Part shown: positions 11,462-24,290 of the stretch, piece by piece | Layout of the letters: every line of letters begins with the position of its first letter | Numbering within the stretch: the stretch's first letter is position 1 | From: Pelobates cultripes | Taxonomy: Eukaryota; Chordata; Amphibia; Anura; Pelobatidae | Length of the DNA: 64,000 nucleotides | Direction of reading: 5' to 3' | NCBI GenBank assembly: GCA_933207985.1 | Contig: OW240912.1 | Coordinates: 105,910,184 to 105,974,183, forward strand | Notes under the pieces: generated by a model | What the model saw: the letters and a program-made list of their open reading frames with translations, nothing else | Databases searched by the model: none | What the model was told of the DNA's origin: nothing | Program-made: the position numbers and the translations under genes

Positions 11462-11602
11462 CTAAGCGGCTGCTTATTTTATGTTATTTTTAAGTGATTT
11501 CCCTATCCACATTTGTTTGCAGGGCACTTGTCCTACTCTTAACCCCATTTTACTTCCTTTTGCAGCCCTCTAGCCCTTTCCAGGAGTTTTTAGAGCCATT
11601 TT

Positions 11603-11747
11603 TGTGGCCAAAAGTTCGGGTCCCCATTGACTTCAATGGGGTCCAGGGTCAAGTTAGGGGTCAAATTCGAGCCCGAACCCGGACTTTTTTTCAAAGTTCG
11701 GCCGAGCCCGCCAGACCCGAACATCCAGGTGTCCACTCATCTCTATT
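11603..11747. repeat. GTTCGGG/CCCGAAC repeat
   Basis: A compact repeat beginning AAAGTTCGGGTCCCC and ending CCGAACATCCAGGTGTCC...CATCTCTA, with internal CCCATTGACTTCAATGGGG palindrome and CCCGAACCCGGAC. This looks like a dispersed foldback-type repeat; the family name is not known to me. Confidence 0.5.
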
Positions 11748-11958
11748 TGTGAGGTAAATGCTTCTTGATCCAAGGAGAGAACTGACTACCATTCTTGGGT
11801 CAAGAAGGATTTTTTTCCTAGTTTGTTGCAAAAATGAAAAAGCACTTTAATCTGGGTCTTTTGTCTTCTTTTGGATCAACAGCAGAAACAAATTGAGAAA
11901 GGCTGAACTTGATGGAGGCATGTTTCTTTTCAGCCTATGTAACTATGTTGCATTTACA

Positions 11959-12516
11959 TTAAAGGGACACTATAGTCACCAGAACCACTGCAGCTTATTG
12001 AATTTGTTCTGGTGAGTAGAATCATTACCTTCAGGCTTTTTGCTGTAAACACTGTCTTTTCAGAGAAAATGCAGTGTTTACATTACAGCTAATTTCACTG
12101 GCCACTCCTTAGGTAGCTGTTAGAGATCCTTCCTGGGTTATGGCTGCCTAAAATGCATCCAAACATTCAGTGTCTCCACCATCTGCATGCAGACACTGAA
12201 CTTTCCTCATAGAGATTGATTGATTCAATGAATCTCTATGAGGAGGGCTCTGCCCCTGATCTGCCTCTTTGTTAGTCTCAGCCAATCCTATGGGGAAGCA
12301 TTGTGATTGGATCAGACTACTACTTCTGCTGATGTCAGCAGGCAGTGGGCAGGTCTAAAGGAAACAGGCACAAAGCCTGCAGCTTCATACTTGAATACAA
12401 GTAAGATTTACTATATTTAGGGAGGCATAATGGGGACAGGGGGGCTAGATGGTGGTTTTAACCCTATAGGGTCAGGAATACATGTTTGTGTTCTTGAACC
12501 TATAGTGCTCCTTTAA
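11959..12516. mobile_element. TTAA-flanked MITE (T2/Kolobok-like)
   Basis: Left end TTAAAGGGACACTATAG, right end CTATAGTGCTCCTTTAA, so the TIRs are related and each includes TTAA. The interior is non-coding with hairpins such as CATAGAGATTGATTG...CAATGAATCTCTATG. The TTAA target and AAAGG(A/G) ends match the T2/Kolobok type described in Xenopus; piggyBac-type is the alternative. Confidence 0.75.
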
Positions 12517-12681
12517 AAAAAAAAGTTGAAATTAAGCTCAGTATGGCATTAGGGAAGTGGACTGGCAGAGAGAGTGATGGTAAAATATGAACAGGTTCTT
12601 AAGGATTGCAGGATGACTATGTATATGTACATAATAATTATCCAAAGCATGTTTAGTGCTAATTACTGAGATATACAAATA

Positions 12682-12856
12682 GGGTTACTTACTAAAGTGT
12701 GGATTCAAAGTGGATTACAAATTAAAGGTTAAAAAAAGCTGAACTGGATTAATAGTTAAACTGTATAAATTCTCTAAGACAGCTATGCTTTCAGTTTGGC
12801 TGCTCTGGCCTTAAATTTAAAATTCACTTTGAATTCTCACTTTAGTAAATAACGCT
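12682..12856. mobile_element. MITE with TTACTAAAGTG ends
   Basis: Starts GGGTTACTTACTAAAGTG and ends CACTTTAGTAAATAACGC, an imperfect TIR pair. The halves also share GGATTCAAAGTGGATT and AATTCACTTTGAATTC. Related fragments lie at 13717-13800 and 28950-29092. Confidence 0.7.
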
Positions 12857-13104
12857 GTACATTTAAGATATTTATCATAGTTTAGTTCATGTTATAAGCT
12901 ATAACAAGAAGGAGCTTGATATTTCAAACTTACACAATACATCTGGCCCAATATCAGGAGTTGATTACAAACTGGATAAAAAATATATTTGAACTTTTTT
13001 GCTCATCTTTAAAAAAAAAAAAAAAAAAAAAGACTTAATTTTAACGTGTGCATTGTATTGTGTTTTACATATTTTGTATATCTATTTTACACTTAGGCCT
13101 CAAT

Positions 13105-13265
13105 TTAAAGGGGCACTATAGTCACCAGAACAACTACAGTTTAATGTAGTTGTTCTGGTGTGTATATTATGTCCATGCAGGTTTTTCAATGAACATGACT
13201 GCCTAGGGACACCTCCAGTGGCTGTCACTCAGACAGCCACGAGAGGTGCTTCCTAGGTCAGTGAT
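13105..13265. mobile_element. TTAA-type MITE, left fragment
   Basis: Starts TTAAAGGGGCACTATAG and carries the hairpin CACCAGAACAACTACA...TGTAGTTGTTCTGGTG, as in the other copies. The right end is missing. Confidence 0.65.
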
Positions 13266-13716
13266 GCACAAAGCTTTTCAATATGATTTTATATTTTTGG
13301 ATACACTTTTAAAAGTTTTTTAATGTTTTGATTTTATAACGTTTTGCTTTTTTATATATGATCTTTTTTGATATTTTAATATTTTGAAATACATTTTTTT
13401 AAAACATTTATCTAAAAATATGAAATAATTTAAAGTTTATCCAACAACATTAAATTGAGGCTCTTGAGCCTGGGTAATTTTACTTTCCCAAACACAAATC
13501 CTGCCACAGCACACACTGAGTTAGTTGCCTTGAGTTTAGAAGTCAGAGGAACAATTTAAGCCAACAAAGTTACAAATATTATCCAAATTGCCACATTTTC
13601 CACTGGAGGCTAAGTGTTGCACATTTGTTGTCATATCAATGTATGTTGTCTATTAAAAATATAGGCCAGTTGCAATAGTTCCATTACAACTGATTAGCCA
13701 TTATCTGTGTGTTACT

Positions 13717-13800
13717 AACAGACTTATTCACTAAATTGAGAATTCAAAGTTAATTTCAATTTTAAGGCCAGAGTAGCTAAATGTAAAGCATAACTGACTT
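13717..13800. mobile_element. Half copy of the TTACTAAAG MITE
   Basis: Contains TTATTCACTAAATTGAG, AATTCAAAGTTAATTTC and AAGGCCAGAGTAGC, matching one half of the 12682-12856 element in the opposite orientation. It ends at a short A-rich stretch. Confidence 0.55.
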
Positions 13801-15299
13801 AGATAATAAAGAAAAAAAAATAAAGAAAAAAAAAGCTTGACTGTGCCACTTACTTTACGGCAATTAAAATAAAAAATGGTGTGCTCCTGATAAAATATTT
13901 GTGTGATGCATCTATGCTGTCTTTTAGTTCTAGGAATGGATCAGTGCAGGGCAGAACAAGCAGGTGATCTACAATTTGAAGCTGGAAAATGAGCTGCTTT
14001 CAAATCGTACCTGTTTTGCAGGTGTGATATTCAGTAGGTGTAGCAAGCCTATTCAAGCCTAATCATGCATTAAGTAATAGTGGCACCTTTTCATCAGGCT
14101 CTAAATTTGGCTAGAGCAAAATAATGGCTTGAATCATTTTTTCTGAAAAATAGATGCACCGATACATATAATAATTTCAGCAACAGACAATGCTTTCTCA
14201 AAAACTTTTCCATGACTATAACAGTTGGAAAAATAATTCTGCACCCCATCCTGCTGCAAGGTTTTTCACATGAGTGGTTACGTTAAGGTGAAATATGGCA
14301 TATTTGTACAGAATCTACTGCTAGGATAAACTGCAACACAATTTCATTTCGTATTATCACATTAAGATTTTTTTTTTTTAGCACATTAACTATTGAAATG
14401 TGTTTTTGTACTTATTTTATAACAAAAGTGAGTCATTCAGCTAACAAAGCTACTGCCCACCCACTTAGTGCTATTATCTCGGCTTCACTTTTTAAAGGAC
14501 TTTGCCATAGTTTATGTTTGTTTATTGTCTGATGGCAATAATGTGCTTATGCTATTCTGAGCTTTAGTAAACACAGTTAGGTTTCATAACTGTTTGGAAG
14601 TATTTTTAAACAGTTTACCTGCATCTCAAAAAGCTAAATAACAGGCATCATTCTGGCAGCTTCATACTATGCTAATAGTGACTCAGCCTGCACACCTATT
14701 AAAAGTCTAGAATGTGCGAGGGCAGATTAATTTAAATTTCTGTAAATCTCTCTAATCTGGCAGGTTTTACATACATAAGCCATGTGGATTGAAAGATAAT
14801 CAGTATGGTTCTGCATGACTTGGTGCTAGGTTTATATTGCAACTGGATACCTGAGTTACAGAATTCAGAAACAAATAAAGTGCACAATAAAATCAAATTG
14901 TTTTTTTTAATAAAATATTAATTTTGTTTAGTGAAACTAAAATAGAGTAATGGCAGGTATCCAGTTTTGAATAAAAATGTAAAGTCTATTGGGGTTATTC
15001 ACTAAAGGCCCTGTGTACAGGGCTATTTGGACTGCGGCGAGAATTAGTTATGTGGTGGCTGGACAGCACTGCTAGTCGGCCTCCACATTAAACAAAGTAA
15101 AATAAATTATAAAAATAAGGGAGGTTTAAAAACTTACCATGCGCAAGGTGGGGGTATATTAACCAAAACTTTAAAACAAATGACTGGGCAGACAGGCAAA
15201 GGGTGGGAACTAATCTTTTGCACCTACAAAACAAAAGTTTGTGATCATTTTTGCTGCCTCCAAGTAGGCTGGCTCTCAAAGAACAAATTGTATGGTAGG
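13801..15299. other. Unassigned DNA
   Basis: No gene recognised. A GGGGTTATTCACTAAAGG end at about 14993 suggests one more MITE boundary, but I cannot close the element. Confidence 0.4.
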
Positions 15300-15771
15300 C
15301 AGTGGCGTACACACGATCCATGGGGCCCCGGTGCAAAAATTGACTTGTGTGTTTATTTTTTATTTAATCCTCTAGCCTCCCTACCTTTGGGAGTGCTGAG
15401 GGGATTCCAGAATTCCCTGGGGTCCAGTGGGGCTGCTGGGCGGCCGGTCACTGAAGGCGGCGAGAGAGCACTTATCCTACTGTTCAGCTCCCTAGCGCAC
15501 CGTTTACTGATGCCGGAGCTGAAATTATGTGATATTCTGGCTCCAGCATCAGTGCGGTGCGCGAGGGAGCTGGGCAGAGAGTGCTCAGGGGAGAATGCTC
15601 CCTCAAGTGTCTGCCATGTTAAGCCACTGACAGCTCCGGGGGGCCAGGAGAAGAGGCTGGCAAAATGTAGCCACACTGACCTACATACCGGGTTGCAGGG
15701 TGGCCGGGCCCCCTTAAGGGCCGGGCCCGGTCGCAGCTGCGACCCCTGCGACCGTGGTATGTACACCAGTG
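15300..15771. mobile_element. hAT-like MITE with CAGTGGCGTAC ends
   Basis: Left end CAGTGGCGTACACAC; right end, read inward, CACTGGTGTACATAC. The flanks ATGGTAGG (15292-15299) and ATGGCAAG (15772-15779) would be an 8-bp duplication with two mismatches, as for hAT. The GC-rich interior has overlapping open frames on both strands (for example 15353-15778 minus) that show no transposase motif. Confidence 0.65.
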
Positions 15772-15779
15772 ATGGCAAG

Positions 15780-18700
15780 AAAAAGAGTAGGGGTAATTAA
15801 AAGGTCATCTCACTAGTGGTATGAAGCAATATCTCGAAAGATACCCCAAGTCTGCATTACTGAAGGAAGAAGTAGAACAAAAAGTCCATGGGCGGGCAGC
15901 AGGTTCACTGGTGCTGTATGTGATCCTGCAAAGTCATCACAACCTACTACCTGTGCTACCTTCTCCATCACTACTACTACCATCCCTTAGGCAGAGCAGG
16001 GGTGTGGAGAGAGGATAGTAACAGTAGTGGACAAAGACAGGTTGGACAGGAAAAGTCCCATTCCTCATCATCCGGTGAATTAAAAAAGTAAAAACAGCAA
16101 AAAAAGTTTTAAAAAGTTTCTTTCCTAGCTGCTATTTTCAGTGCCACTTACAACCCCTTTTATTCACTGATTTCGAATTGTTTTACTGATTTTAGATTTT
16201 GTATTTTGTATTTTATTTTTAGTGAGAAAGATTTGATTTGCTGTGTTATTCTGTGCCACTGCTTGTTCTTTAGAAATTGCAGGCTTCTTCCCTTAGTAAT
16301 ATACAAAGTGTGTGGAGTCTTTTTTTTTTTTAACTCTTTGTAAAAAAAACAAAAAAAACACAAATATTCTAAAATACAGTGGTGCTGGTGGTCAACCCCT
16401 TGTTCACCCATCTTATAACATATAAATATATAACTACATACATTACCCTGCTCCTCCCCCTTTTTTTAAAAATAGCTTTATTTGTGGATTTGCCGTGCCT
16501 GATTGAGTCTTGCAATGTTTATTAGCTCCACAGACACAGTTAATGCACAGTTATATGCTAATAGGGTACTGCTTTTTCCCACACTGAAGGATGGCCAATT
16601 CTTTTTCTAAGGAGACAGTGAGTGGGCATGGGCAACCAGCACATCCAGTCTGTAGCATGATTTATGTCTGACAGGAAATAATGTGAGGAAATAAATGGTA
16701 CCCTATCATTAGCTTCTACCAACTGGGTATGTGGAGGTAGCAGGCACCGCAAGACTTCACTACTATGAAAAGTATTTGAAGTAAGGAGGAGCAGTAGCAC
16801 AAGTAATTTTATTTGAAAAAGAAAAGGAAAAGTGAGTGGGTAATTCCCTTTGTTCCCATTAAATGAACAATCTAAACACATAAAACGTCATTTTTTTTCC
16901 TTTTTTTATTTTACAAAAAGTGCAAACGTAAATAGAAATTGGCACCTTTAATAAATTAACCTTTTTACACCATCCCTTTTGTTACGCACTTCCTGGTAGT
17001 TTAACTCAGTGGAACTAAACTCAAGAGGCAGGCAATTTCTTAGCACACCTGCCTTGCAACAACTTGTCACTTGACAACCACTGAAAGTCTGGAGTGGGGA
17101 AGACGTGGAGGGTGTACAAAAGCTTCAGAAAGGATATCTGCAGCTTCTCCAAGCTGTTTTTTGATATAACCCCAATAATAATAATCAAATGTATGTATGT
17201 TTTCACGCATTACTACTTAATAGCGCTTTTTCTACAATTATTTTTTTATTTTATTTGGGAAGTGGGGTGTCAATTTAAATGACTCCTGTTAACAATGGGG
17301 CACATTTTTTATTAAAACAAAAAGATGGTCACCGATGCTACACATGGGACGTGTGTGAAAGCTTTGTTCTTGTTAAGGTGGAAGGGTCAATTGCCCACTG
17401 ACGTTTTCCTTTCATTTTTGGATAAATTCTCAATCTTCAACTTGAAATCATTCCTGCTTCCTGTTTTTAAAAAAAAAAAAATACAAGATAGCAAAATGAA
17501 AAAATATTACAATCAATAATTCTAAAAGTTCTCTAGTTTTCCATTTTTATTTAATCCAGATATATAAAAACGTATTTTGTCAACTCATATTTATCAAAAA
17601 TTGCTGATCTTTCATAGCCATTAGGAGAGGCAATATTGTTGCTGTTTTTGCATGCCAGCATAGTCAGAGTCCCCTTTTTCCTGTCATTCTGACTGCCCGA
17701 ATTGCCATCCTGAATTTTTTTGGTACCGACATTCAGCCAAGCCGAATAGCAGCATGAACTAAATTCTGCTGACCCGGAACAAGCAAACGAAAAAAAATCT
17801 GCCGAAGTATTTTTGAAGAACCACAATTTTTTACCCTGCACTAGCCTTAATAGACACATAAAAATTAATAATTAAAGAACGCCACTTGAACTAATAAAGT
17901 TGTAAAGTATTATTGTTTTTATGCAAATCCTTAAATCTATAAAACCACCCATGTCTATGCGATGCTATGGGCTGGATATTTACCCTCAATGACTCTTTAT
18001 AAGAAAAAAAAAAAAGGTGAATGGATCTTCATTAGCCACAGTTCTGCACAGCTAATGGAAGGTAATGTTTAGGGCTTATGAAATATTTATGCAAATTTTA
18101 GCAAATGCATAGTTTTTGCAGTGATAAATTGCATGCATTAAAAATATATTTGCATTTTTGGACATAGAGTTGCCCTTTAATTACTGCCTGATTACTTCCC
18201 TTGATCATTGATAGTAAGGAGATCTTTAATAGGTATAATAGTTAGTGGCAATGCTGTAATATAATCCATTTCCATAGTGTTTCTACTAGTTAAATAAGCT
18301 TAGATCTGAAAAATACAGCACTGGAAAAAATTCTTGAAACCAGCTATGCTTCCAGTTCAGATACTTTGACAGCTAATTTTTTTTTTTATTCTGTGGCTCA
18401 GCCTGTTGATACTCACTTCGGAGAAAGACAAACATTCCATCCGCAGCCTCTTAATATCTCCCTTAATTTGGCTATCTTTTCCCCATGGAGGGAGTTGTAT
18501 GCATTTCCCTGGTACTCTACTGCTAGCGTGAGTGATGAAAAGAAAATGTAGAATTACGTTACAGGACAATTTTTTCTTATTGTCTGGTAGGTTGACAAAA
18601 GTTGACGAAGGGTGGAAAATAATGTGACAAAGCCATTTTAATGCAATTAACCGTGGGAATGCAATATGTGAACAGAATTCTGCAGTAAAATATTATAAGA

Positions 18701-18894
18701 AGTATTAGTGGTTTATTGGCCTATCGAAAGAAATAAAATAGTGTATGTAAATATAGTATGGGGCTCTACTTTTCCGCATATTTCTATGAGTGGGTAATAA
18801 TGAATTGAGTTGTACTATTAGAAACCAACATACATGCATGGCGTACACTCTGGGCACACTCAATCTATTATTAGGGCAGTGCAATGGAGGCATA
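15780..18894. other. Unassigned AT-rich DNA
   Basis: Several homopolymer A/T runs and short frames up to 107 codons, none with a recognisable domain. No tRNA, LTR or LINE signature is seen. Confidence 0.5.
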
Positions 18895-19045
18895 CTGACA
18901 GCCATTAGTGGTGGTTTTAACCCTGCAATGTAAACATGACAGTTTCTCAAAAACTGTTTTACATTGCAGGGTTAAGAGGACGGGACACTGTACCTGCATC
19001 AATTCATTGAGATCAGGTAGTTTGGGTGGCTATAGTGTTCCTTCC
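18895..19045. mobile_element. TTAA-type MITE fragment
   Basis: Hairpin TTAACCCTGCAATGTAAA (18918) paired with TTTTACATTGCAGGGTTAA (ending 18975), and a right side with GGCTATAGTGTTCCTT, the family's terminal motif. The outermost TTAA is lost. Confidence 0.55.
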
Positions 19046-19561
19046 ATTGACAGAATAACTCAAGTGCTGAATTTTTTTTTACTTTGCTTTTTTGACCCAC
19101 GCCAGAGTTTTCTTAGAATTTGAAAAATATAGCAAAAATGGCTAACAAGAAAATACCCAGTTTATTCTGCTAAAAAATGTAGAGTTCTGTTTGGGTGGCA
19201 AGTCAATTTCAAACATAAATATGCCTACGAAAATGTTGACAGTCAAACTATGTATGATGATTAAAGGTAATCTAACTAGCTCTGCCGCAGCCAAGTAAAA
19301 CTGTGTCGTAGAATAAAATAATGCACAGAATAAATGGTGTGCCTGTAGATTATTTAGTTACAGTTAGATTATCACAGTTAGACTTGTCCAGGCTGCAAAT
19401 GCTATTTTGTAGTTCTGATGTTTGGGTGATAGTCTGTATTGTAGATGAATTCATCTATTAGTCTCTAAATAAAAGAACAAGGTTTCTCTATTCAGTTACT
19501 TTTAAGACTAATAAGTATGTTCTAAGCAACAGTGTTACATGATAGGAAATTATTTCTTTGA
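19046..19561. other. Unassigned DNA
   Basis: No feature recognised. Confidence 0.4.
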
Positions 19562-20233
19562 TGTATAGCCCTTCAAGTCAGTGATATCCACATAAGTCCA
19601 TCCCTGCAAGCGCGCTGTCTTGGCGTCATACTTGACTCTGGTCTCACCTTCGAGTCTCACATCCAGTTTGTTGCCAAGTCCTGTAGGTTCCAACTCAAAA
19701 ACATAGCCCGCATTCGCCCCTTTCTTACGCAAGATGCTACCAAGGAGCTTGTCCATGCTCTAGTAATTTCCCGCATGGATTACTGTAACCCTCTCCTGAT
19801 TGGTCTTCCCAAAAGCCGTATTGCCCCGCTACAATCTGTAATGAATGCTGCGGCTAGACTGATTTTCCTCTCTAGTCGGTCCTCTCACACCTCACCCCTC
19901 TGCCGGTCCTTACATTGGCTCCCTGTATGCTATAGGAGTCAATTCAAAGTGCTAACCCATACATTTAAAGCACTGAACAGTTCTAGCCCCGCTTATATCT
20001 CTTCACTGATCCATAAATATGCCCCTCCACGTACCCTCCGCTCTGCCCATGACCACCTCCTGACCGCTGCTCGCACCCGTATGGCCAACTCGCGCTTGCA
20101 GGACCTCTCGCGGACGGCTCCTCTCCTATGGAATAGCTTGCCTACTGCCATCAGACTCTCCCCTAGTCTTCAATCATTTAAGAAGGGCCTTAAAACCCAT
20201 CTCTTCAGGAAAGCTTATGGCCTCCCAGAGTAA
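19562..20233 (+). pseudogene. L2-like LINE reverse transcriptase, C-terminal part
   Basis: Open from just after a TGA at 19559 to TAA at 20231. Sequence marks in order: LGVILDSGLTFESHI (from 19619), the region after the RT palm; then HALVISRMDYCNPLLIGLP; then HWLPV (about residue 115); then YAPPRTLRS; then LWNSLPTAIRLSPSLQSF and LKTHLFRKAYGLPE at the end. This order is the hallmark of the L2/CR1/Rex-type non-LTR retrotransposon C-terminus. The endonuclease and catalytic RT parts are missing, so the copy is 5'-truncated. The preserved frame suggests moderate age. The first in-frame ATG (19775) is inside the protein and is not a real start. Confidence 0.85.
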
Positions 20234-20519
20234 TCTCTACCTTACATACCTGTCTCCTGCTCTCTCCTATGGGACAGTGCTTTGCTCTCTCCTCCAGCTC
20301 TGCTCCACTCCTACTTGATATTTATTGTCCTAATGTTTCAAACACCCCACCTCCAATAGTCTGTAAGCTCGTTTGAGCAGGGTCCTCTTCAACCTATTGT
20401 TCCTGTAAGTTTTCTTGTAATTGTCCTATTTATTGTTACACCCCCCCTCTCAAAATATTGTAAAGCGCTACGGAATCCGTTGGCGCTATATAAATGGCAA
20501 TAATAATAATAATAATAAT
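19562..20519 (+). mobile_element. 5'-truncated L2-like LINE
   Basis: Coding 3' part followed by a short untranslated region with GTCTGTAAGCTCGTTTGAGCAGGG (a conserved block), TAAAGCGCTACGGAATCCG, GGCGCTATATAAATGG and an (AAT)n tail ending at about 20519. The tail type and absence of poly(A) fit L2/CR1 retrotransposition. Confidence 0.85.
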
Positions 20520-20975
20520 TAAAAAAATGGCTTTACATTTTTTTTTCCGGTGCTTTGAACTAGTTATAATACAATGCCATTGATATGTAGAGTGTATGAG
20601 TAGTTTGATGAAACAAAAAGCTCAAAACGTGATCTTCTTTCATTAAAACTATTAATGTTGTGTGATCTTTTGAATATGATGACTCAATTAACCTATTCTG
20701 ATGATGGAGCTATACACGATAAGGTGTGCAGTGATATATTCACAAGAGTTAGTGGCAAGGTATCAGACCTTAGTATACAGTATTCACAGTTTTGTTTTGT
20801 GTTGTATGACATATGTGTTTATTATCTACATTCCTGGTAGGCAAGGCTGCAAACTTTTAAGATTTATTTCTTTTCTTTTGTATATTTTCTGCAGAATGTT
20901 ATCAAACAAAATACAAAACAGGAACAGCACACATTTTCCTTAGAAGGTTAACATGAATCACATGAACCAGAGAGA

Positions 20976-21010
20976 CTACCAATCACTTGAAATATTCAAG
21001 TGATTGGTAG
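20976..21010. repeat. 16-bp perfect palindrome
   Basis: CTACCAATCACTTGAA and its exact reverse complement are separated by three bases. It lies about 40 bp upstream of the hammerhead-like motif and may be the joint between two inverted repeat copies. Confidence 0.85.
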
Positions 21011-21135
21011 AGCGCACAAGAGCCTTTATCATGCTTCTTGTCTCTGGCTTGAAAAAGGTTCGTGTGTGAGCCGAAACATTGTCATTCCACTCTAATAAAG
21101 TCTGCATTTTGGATATCCTGTGTGTAACTGGGCAT
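21011..21135 (+). repeat. Penelope-like repeat with decayed hammerhead-like motif
   Basis: Contains CTTGAAAAAGG (21048), a short variable stem-loop, then CCGAAACATTGT (21071), followed by AATAAAGTCTGCATTTTGG. The layout CTxGAnnA-hairpin-GAAAC resembles hammerhead ribozymes reported from Penelope-like retroelements, but the 5' core is changed from CTGANGA, so cleavage is unlikely. Confidence 0.4.
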
Positions 21136-21950
21136 CTGTTCTCTATATATGGTATCACAACCACACATACATCCACAGTAAATATAATAAACTCTATTAG
21201 AAACAATATTAAAACACATAAATGTATGCTGAATGTTTCTTATGGTAAATTATACATTCAGTAATTAGGATCTGTTCCCTTTAAGTTGCACAAGGAGAAG
21301 GCATGTCTGAATATGTTATAGAATTTGCAAAGTTTGGTTAAAATTCTAGCATCTCCTGGTATTATTCCAATTGAGAATGTCTTAACATCATCTTGAAAAG
21401 ACAAGAACCATGCCAGCTGCATTTATGTGACTCCAATCTTACTATAAGGAGATTTTGGGGACCATGTACCTCCAGCACATGCAAAATGTAGGGAGAGTAC
21501 CTGGGATATTGCAGATGTGTTAACCACAAACATCTGTTTTAACCTGTCTCTCCCCACATATGTGAGTGAGGAATGAGAAAGGACACATTCTCATCAATTA
21601 AGTGTTCAGTAAATTATCCACTGGTTGGATATAAAACACAGTTATTGACCTTACTTGTGCACTGACTCAGTGATTATAGTTGATAACATACTAGTAATTA
21701 GACTTATGCATTTGGTTTCAAACAAATTGCGATTGGTCCAAATGTTGGGTGATCATCAGGTCTCTTGAATTCTGTATCTCCATGTGGATGCATCAGAAAG
21801 CAAACAAAATGGACATTGGTCAAACAGCTTTGTTTGATTTGTGATTCAGATTTCCATCTGTTGTGCAAAAAATAAAAATTGATGGGAAAAAGATGATGGT
21901 TAGGACAACCACTAAATATTTATTGAAATGACCAATAGACCAATAAAGTG
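21136..21950. other. Unassigned DNA
   Basis: No gene or repeat recognised. Confidence 0.4.
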
Positions 21951-23492
21951 AAGTGTCTAAACGTATTCATTGCCACGATGAGTAATGGTGGTTGTAATAG
22001 ATATGTAAATAATTTATAGAAGACAAAAAGTGTTTCCAGACATCTCGCTTAGATCAATTGTGAAATAACCAATAGAGGGAAAAAGAGAAGCAGTAAGTAA
22101 AAATATATAATTTATAAATATAGATTATTCAGAATATTTACATTATTGGCCCATTCTCACACCTCATTCAAACTGAAATGAGACGTACAAATTTCAGTGC
22201 CCGAACAAAACCTTTTTAGGACAAACTGATTGGGGTGATAAAAAATATCCCTCACCTAAATTTCAGCATCACTGTGGTACTTTCTAGTCAGTCTCTCCCT
22301 GTCTCTCACAGCTGATTGCACACAGAAGCAATAAGAAAATACCTCAATGTGCCCACACAAAACATTTGAATGCTTGTAGTGTATAACCAAGAAATTGATG
22401 CTCACAATACTACTCAGTAGGAGGTCATATTTACATTCATGTATTTAAAAAAAAAAAAAAAATAGGTGAACTCCAAAAATGCATACATGTTTGTTTCCCC
22501 TAATTAATTATTGGGAAAAAATAAATTTACTAAAACAAATCATATTTTGGGGCTGAATTAATTTAGTTGCCATTATTAAGAAATTGTGTTTATATGTCCA
22601 TTGCCCTTGGTGGGAACTCTTGGAGTTCCCTCTTCTCTCCATAATAAGTCTTTAGGAACCTTCAGAGCCAAATAGACTCAAGACCAATAGGAAATTAAAT
22701 GTAGGTAATTAGGTAATGCCATTGGTTTTAAATGAGTGAGGCATACCACTAATATCAATCAATCATACTGGTACTTTATAATTTACAAATTATATACTAT
22801 GTACTATTTAACAACACATTGCACTGCTTTTATGTTATTTCAGGTCTTTTTCATTAGCCATTTGTTGTTGATTTTCTTCTTTACAGTCAGTTGAGTGTTT
22901 TTTGTTTTTTTAATAATATATTATGAGAGCATTGTGGTGATACAGTATCCCTACGGATTAACTGTTTACTGATAGATTTCATGTCACTCTGAACCTTAAG
23001 GCTGTGTAGATTATCTGTATGTATACGACATGTTATTTTTATTATTTTGTACATTTTTGTAGAGCCAACACATTCTGCAGCCTATTCTAATTGGACAGTG
23101 GAAATATACATGCTACAGTTTTGAGTTAACCCATCACTCTTAGCCATGTCAACTTTAAAAAGAATCCCCACTGGAAATATCTAAATTCATAATGTGCACT
23201 GACTGAATCATCAAAACACCAGAACTAGGGAAACTGCAGAACTAGGGAAATATGTAACAGAAAGCCCTGCTACATTTATACAATTATAATGTGTCAATCT
23301 ACTTCACCTTCCACCGCATTTCCCAACAGGAGGGCCTTTAACATTTAATTGTCCTTAACATACTTGCCGACATTACCTATCTGGGAGATCTAAGCGAGAT
23401 ATCTGGAAAAACATTTTGCCTTCTATATATTATTTACGTATATCTATTACAACCACCATTACTCATCGTGGCAATGAATCAGTCTAGATACT
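21951..23492. repeat. Foldback structure with about 105-bp arms
   Basis: Arm 21951-22056 and arm about 23386-23492 are inverted copies sharing CATTGCCACGATGAGTAATG, GTGGTTGTAATAGATAT and ATCTCGCTTAGATC, with small gaps and about 10-15% differences by eye. The spacer is 1.3 kb and codes for nothing I recognise. It could be a non-autonomous foldback transposon or an ancient inverted duplication. Confidence 0.75.
23028..23110 (-). mobile_element. Possible L2-like tail, decayed
   Basis: TTATTTTTATTATTTTGTAC then TAGAGCCAACACATTCTGCAG resembles the reverse complement of the L2 tail seen at 1412 and 20460. It is short and diverged. Confidence 0.35.
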
Positions 23493-24290
23493 TCACGGAT
23501 AGACTTACAATAACGAAGACTGAGAATAACATGAAGAGTCGATTTTCAACCATTGTCCCAATTCTTTTGACAACCTCCACACGTCCAATATTACTCACAA
23601 TGATGAGTCAGACCATCCCACCCTCGGCTCCATATTTAGCCATCCCTAACAATCCTTATTTCTATATGTTGCTTTGGTTTCAATCTTCACAAATGCTAAA
23701 CAACTATAACATTAATTTTAATTACAGTTCATCCATCAAGGCATTTTGTATAATTACAATGGCACAGTCGATCTTTTATGTTGATGTTCTTCTTGCATCA
23801 ATAGGGTTCTGATAATGGTCCTTTGCTTAAACTGTAACAAAAAGTGCAGTGATGTGCTGTTCTACACAATGACACAGAAGGTTATAAAGCATGATAATTG
23901 TAAGTTAGCATCTTCATTAGTGAAGCACAAAAATGTTACATCTTGTAACAGCGAGCCCTAGTGGTAAGACTTATATATACAATTGGTAGCTGCTCACAAT
24001 GTGGGAGATTCATTCTAGGTGTAAAGTTTTAATATTTAGAGACATTCTGTAAGTGATAGCTGCTTATTTAGCACTTTGACCTGGAGTAGCAACCGCTTTT
24101 GTCTTGTTGAGTGTCTCAGAATATATTTTTTCCAAGATAAGGTAACTTGATGTCTCCAATGATCTGCAGGCTTTTAGAAAACATCTCATCAATACAAATT
24201 CCTAGACTATGATTATTACCATATTAAAGGGAAACTGTAACTTCTAAACATAATTGTAATATTATGTTTATCTCATCTCTTTAAAGAAAC
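23493..24290. other. Unassigned DNA
   Basis: A 114-codon frame (23468-23812, plus) overlaps the foldback arm and has no known motif; I do not call it a gene. Confidence 0.4.

Noticed and set aside
15353..15800. Overlapping frames of 141-206 codons on both strands
   Set aside because: They lie in a GC-rich hAT-like MITE, lack transposase motifs and look like composition effects.
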